Positions 21,521 to 23,368 of a stretch of 23,368 bases of DNA are shown here, one piece after another (the stretch's first letter is position 1; each line of letters opens with the position of its first letter). The stretch lies in the NCBI GenBank assembly GCA_900550635.1, contig URSZ01000021.1, positions 1 to 23,368 on the forward strand. The letters run 5' to 3'. This DNA comes from an uncultured Prevotella sp. Lineage in GTDB: Bacteria; Bacteroidota; Bacteroidia; Bacteroidales; Bacteroidaceae. Under the pieces are notes generated by a model that worked only from the letters and a program-made list of their open reading frames with translations, was not told where the DNA came from and did no database searches. The position numbers were made by a program, and so were the translations under genes.

Positions 21521-23251
21521 ATGAATGCAATAAAGAATATTACAATAGGTCACACGGAAAGACTTTACAAGCCGGTGGGTTACACCATGCTTGCCAACTT
21601 AGTGAATATAGTACCGTTTTGTCTTTCTATAGAAGCGATACGTATCATTTTCAGTGCATTTGACGGGAGCGGACAGCCGCTTGACACGACCCGCCTGTGG
21701 TGGATATTCGGCATTATGGCTGTTTATATGCTGGTCATGGCTTTGGCAGAACGGGCATCCTACCGAGCCAATTTTAGAGGAGCATACGAAATGAGTGCTT
21801 CCGGGCGTTTGTCGCTGGCGGAGCACTTGCGGAAACTATCGTTGGGCTTTTTGTCGAAACGTGATCCGGGTGATTTGTCGTCTATGCTTGTTACGGACTT
21901 CATGATGGCAGAAACCGGAATTTCGCACCACCTGCCCCAATTGATGGGCGCAGTGGTAATGCCCGTGCTAGCTTTTGCTTCGCTTGTATGGATAGATTGG
22001 AGGATGGCGGTCAGTATGTTTGCCGCCTTGCCGCTTGCCTTGCTCGTTCTGTGGGCAAGCACAAAGGCACAGCGGAAGTTAAGCGGCAGGCAAATTCAAG
22101 CAAAAATAAATGCAGGAAACCGGTTGGAAGAATACTTGCAGGGTATTCGTGTAATGAAAGCGTACAATCTGATAGGTGACCGTTTTGTCCGGTTGCGTGA
22201 CGCCTTTGCCGAACTTCGCCGTGCCTGTATCCGTCAGGAAGCCTTGCTAGGCCCGTTCGTCTTGTTGAGCATTACTTTAGTGCGTGCCGGGCTTACGATG
22301 ATGATACTGTGCGGTACCTACCTTCTGTTGGGAGGGAAACTTTCAATCCTTGTGTTCGTGCTGTTCCTTGTGGTCGGTTCACGTGTGTTCGACCCGCTTA
22401 CTTCAGCCCTGACCAATTTTGCAGAATTCCGTTACTTTTCCATCGCCGGGGGACGTATCCTTTCATTGATGAACGAACCGGAAATGGAAGGAGAACGGCA
22501 ATCCCCGGTGGCTGGTGAAATCCGATTTGAACATGTATCGTTTGCCTACCGAGACAAGGAAGTGTTGCATGATATTAACATTACGCTCCCGAAAAACTCC
22601 TTAACGGCTCTTGTAGGTCCTTCAGGAAGCGGGAAAAGTACGGTAATGAAACTTTGTGCCCGTTTCTATGACCCACAGAAAGGGTGTATCTTTTTCAATG
22701 GTGTCCCGATGAATGAGATAAATCCAGAAAGTCTGATGAGCCACATCTCTATGGTATTTCAGGATGTCTATCTGTTTCAGGACACTATACGCAATAATAT
22801 CCGTTTCGGTAAAACAGGTGCGACGGAAGAAGAAATTGTAGCCGCAGCTAAAAAGGCCTGTTGCCACGACTTCATCATGCGGTTGCCCAAAGGATACGAC
22901 ACCTTGGTGGGCGAAGGGGGCTGTACCCTTTCGGGCGGAGAAAAGCAACGCATATCCATAGCCCGTGCCATGCTGAAAGACGCACAAATCATCCTGCTTG
23001 ACGAAGCGACCGCCTCACTTGACCCCGAAAATGAAGTGGAAGTACAGAAAGCCATAGACACACTCATCAAAGGGCGTACTGTCATCGCCATTGCCCACAG
23101 ACTTAAAACTATTAAGGGCGCAGACCAAATTATCGTGTTGGATAACGGACGGATAAGGGAAAAAGGTACGCATGAAACATTGATGCAGGCCGAAGGGTTG
23201 TATGCCCAACTATGGAACATTCAGGAACAAATCTCAGGATGGAAACTGTAA
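21521..23251 (+). CDS. ABC transporter half, exporter fold, TMD-NBD fusion (YbtQ/IrtB-like)
   Basis: A 576-aa half-transporter: membrane domain over about residues 15-320, then an ATPase domain with Walker A GPSGSGKST (366-374), Q-loop VFQDVYLF, signature LSGGEKQR (470-477), Walker B IILLDEAT (about 490-497), conventional D-loop ASLDPENE and H-loop His526. All catalytic residues appear intact. It is most likely the partner of the 19082-20884 product in a heterodimer. Membrane segments include a long, weakly charged helix region PFVLLSITLVRAGLTMMILCGTYLLLGG. Whether the pair imports (as YbtPQ/IrtAB do) or exports is not decidable from sequence alone. Last gene of the run; a hairpin follows 20 bases after the stop codon. 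Confidence 0.92.
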   Translation: MNAIKNITIGHTERLYKPVGYTMLANLVNIVPFCLSIEAIRIIFSAFDGSGQPLDTTRLWWIFGIMAVYMLVMALAERASYRANFRGAYEMSASGRLSLAEHLRKLSLGFLSKRDPGDLSSMLVTDFMMAETGISHHLPQLMGAVVMPVLAFASLVWIDWRMAVSMFAALPLALLVLWASTKAQRKLSGRQIQAKINAGNRLEEYLQGIRVMKAYNLIGDRFVRLRDAFAELRRACIRQEALLGPFVLLSITLVRAGLTMMILCGTYLLLGGKLSILVFVLFLVVGSRVFDPLTSALTNFAEFRYFSIAGGRILSLMNEPEMEGERQSPVAGEIRFEHVSFAYRDKEVLHDINITLPKNSLTALVGPSGSGKSTVMKLCARFYDPQKGCIFFNGVPMNEINPESLMSHISMVFQDVYLFQDTIRNNIRFGKTGATEEEIVAAAKKACCHDFIMRLPKGYDTLVGEGGCTLSGGEKQRISIARAMLKDAQIILLDEATASLDPENEVEVQKAIDTLIKGRTVIAIAHRLKTIKGADQIIVLDNGRIREKGTHETLMQAEGLYAQLWNIQEQISGWKL

Positions 23252-23271
23252 AAAGCGGCATAGAAATCAAT

Positions 23272-23302
23272 AGGATGTCTGTTTTTATAAAGCAGGCATC
23301 CT
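23272..23302 (+). terminator. Candidate terminator of the methyltransferase/ABC operon
   Basis: AGGATGTCTG (23272-23281) and CAGGCATCCT (23293-23302) pair at 9 positions plus one G-U wobble, loop 11 bases, 20 bases past the stop codon. The following TTCAAATAATA is only weakly T-rich. The remaining 66 bases of the window show no feature. Confidence 0.6.
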
Positions 23303-23368
23303 TTCAAATAATAGATTCTTAAATGAATTTACGGAATAAAGTGTTAGTAGGATATTTTATTTTAGTTG

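Noticed and set aside
1..23368. tRNA, rRNA, insertion sequence or phage attachment site
   Set aside because: None was recognised: no cloverleaf-like segments with TTCGANNC/CCA ends, no transposase or integrase frames and no rRNA-like stretches in the intergenic gaps.

Overview
The window looks like chromosomal DNA of a Bacteroidales bacterium (Bacteroidaceae or Prevotellaceae-like; I cannot name a species). Reasons: a TonB-dependent receptor with an N-terminal carboxypeptidase-like domain, a DUF4421-type protein, the gene order rplM-rpsI-rpsB-tsf, starts without clear Shine-Dalgarno sequences, and the Bacteroidetes -7 promoter motif TAnnTTTG placed 5 to 35 bases ahead of many start codons.

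Layout. Bases 1-4800 are minus-strand housekeeping genes: the N-terminal part of topoisomerase IV subunit B (parE, cut by the window edge), a GNAT-type acetyltransferase, a CaCA-family Na+/Ca2+ antiporter and an exported acid phosphatase of the purple-acid/TRAP type. Bases 4863-7691 (minus) hold a large TonB-dependent receptor just upstream of the phosphatase, a plausible phosphoester-scavenging pair. After a 600-base gap come a uracil/hypoxanthine-DNA-glycosylase-like gene and a DUF4421 gene that overlap by 7 bases, then a Gfo/Idh/MocA oxidoreductase (all minus). A divergent plus-strand polytopic membrane protein follows.

Bases 12540-15570 are the translation operon rplM-rpsI-rpsB-tsf, with a structured leader before rplM, a strong hairpin before rpsB and a textbook terminator after tsf. 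A small winged-helix protein and an exported SGNH hydrolase follow.

Bases 17400-23300 carry a TetR regulator, then a tight four-gene run: methyltransferase, ABC exporter-fold half-transporter, second methyltransferase, second half-transporter. It looks like a heterodimeric small-molecule transport and modification locus. A terminator-like hairpin separates tetR from these four genes.

The most unusual signal is non-coding. Three intergenic sites (about 8.1, 12.3 and 17.15 kb) each carry exactly three tandem 21-bp modules of the form AAAATA-core-TATTTT. At each site two adjacent modules are reverse complements of one another and could form a 21-bp stem, yet the core differs between sites, as expected if pairing rather than sequence is preserved. 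Two of the sites share a longer 103-base block.
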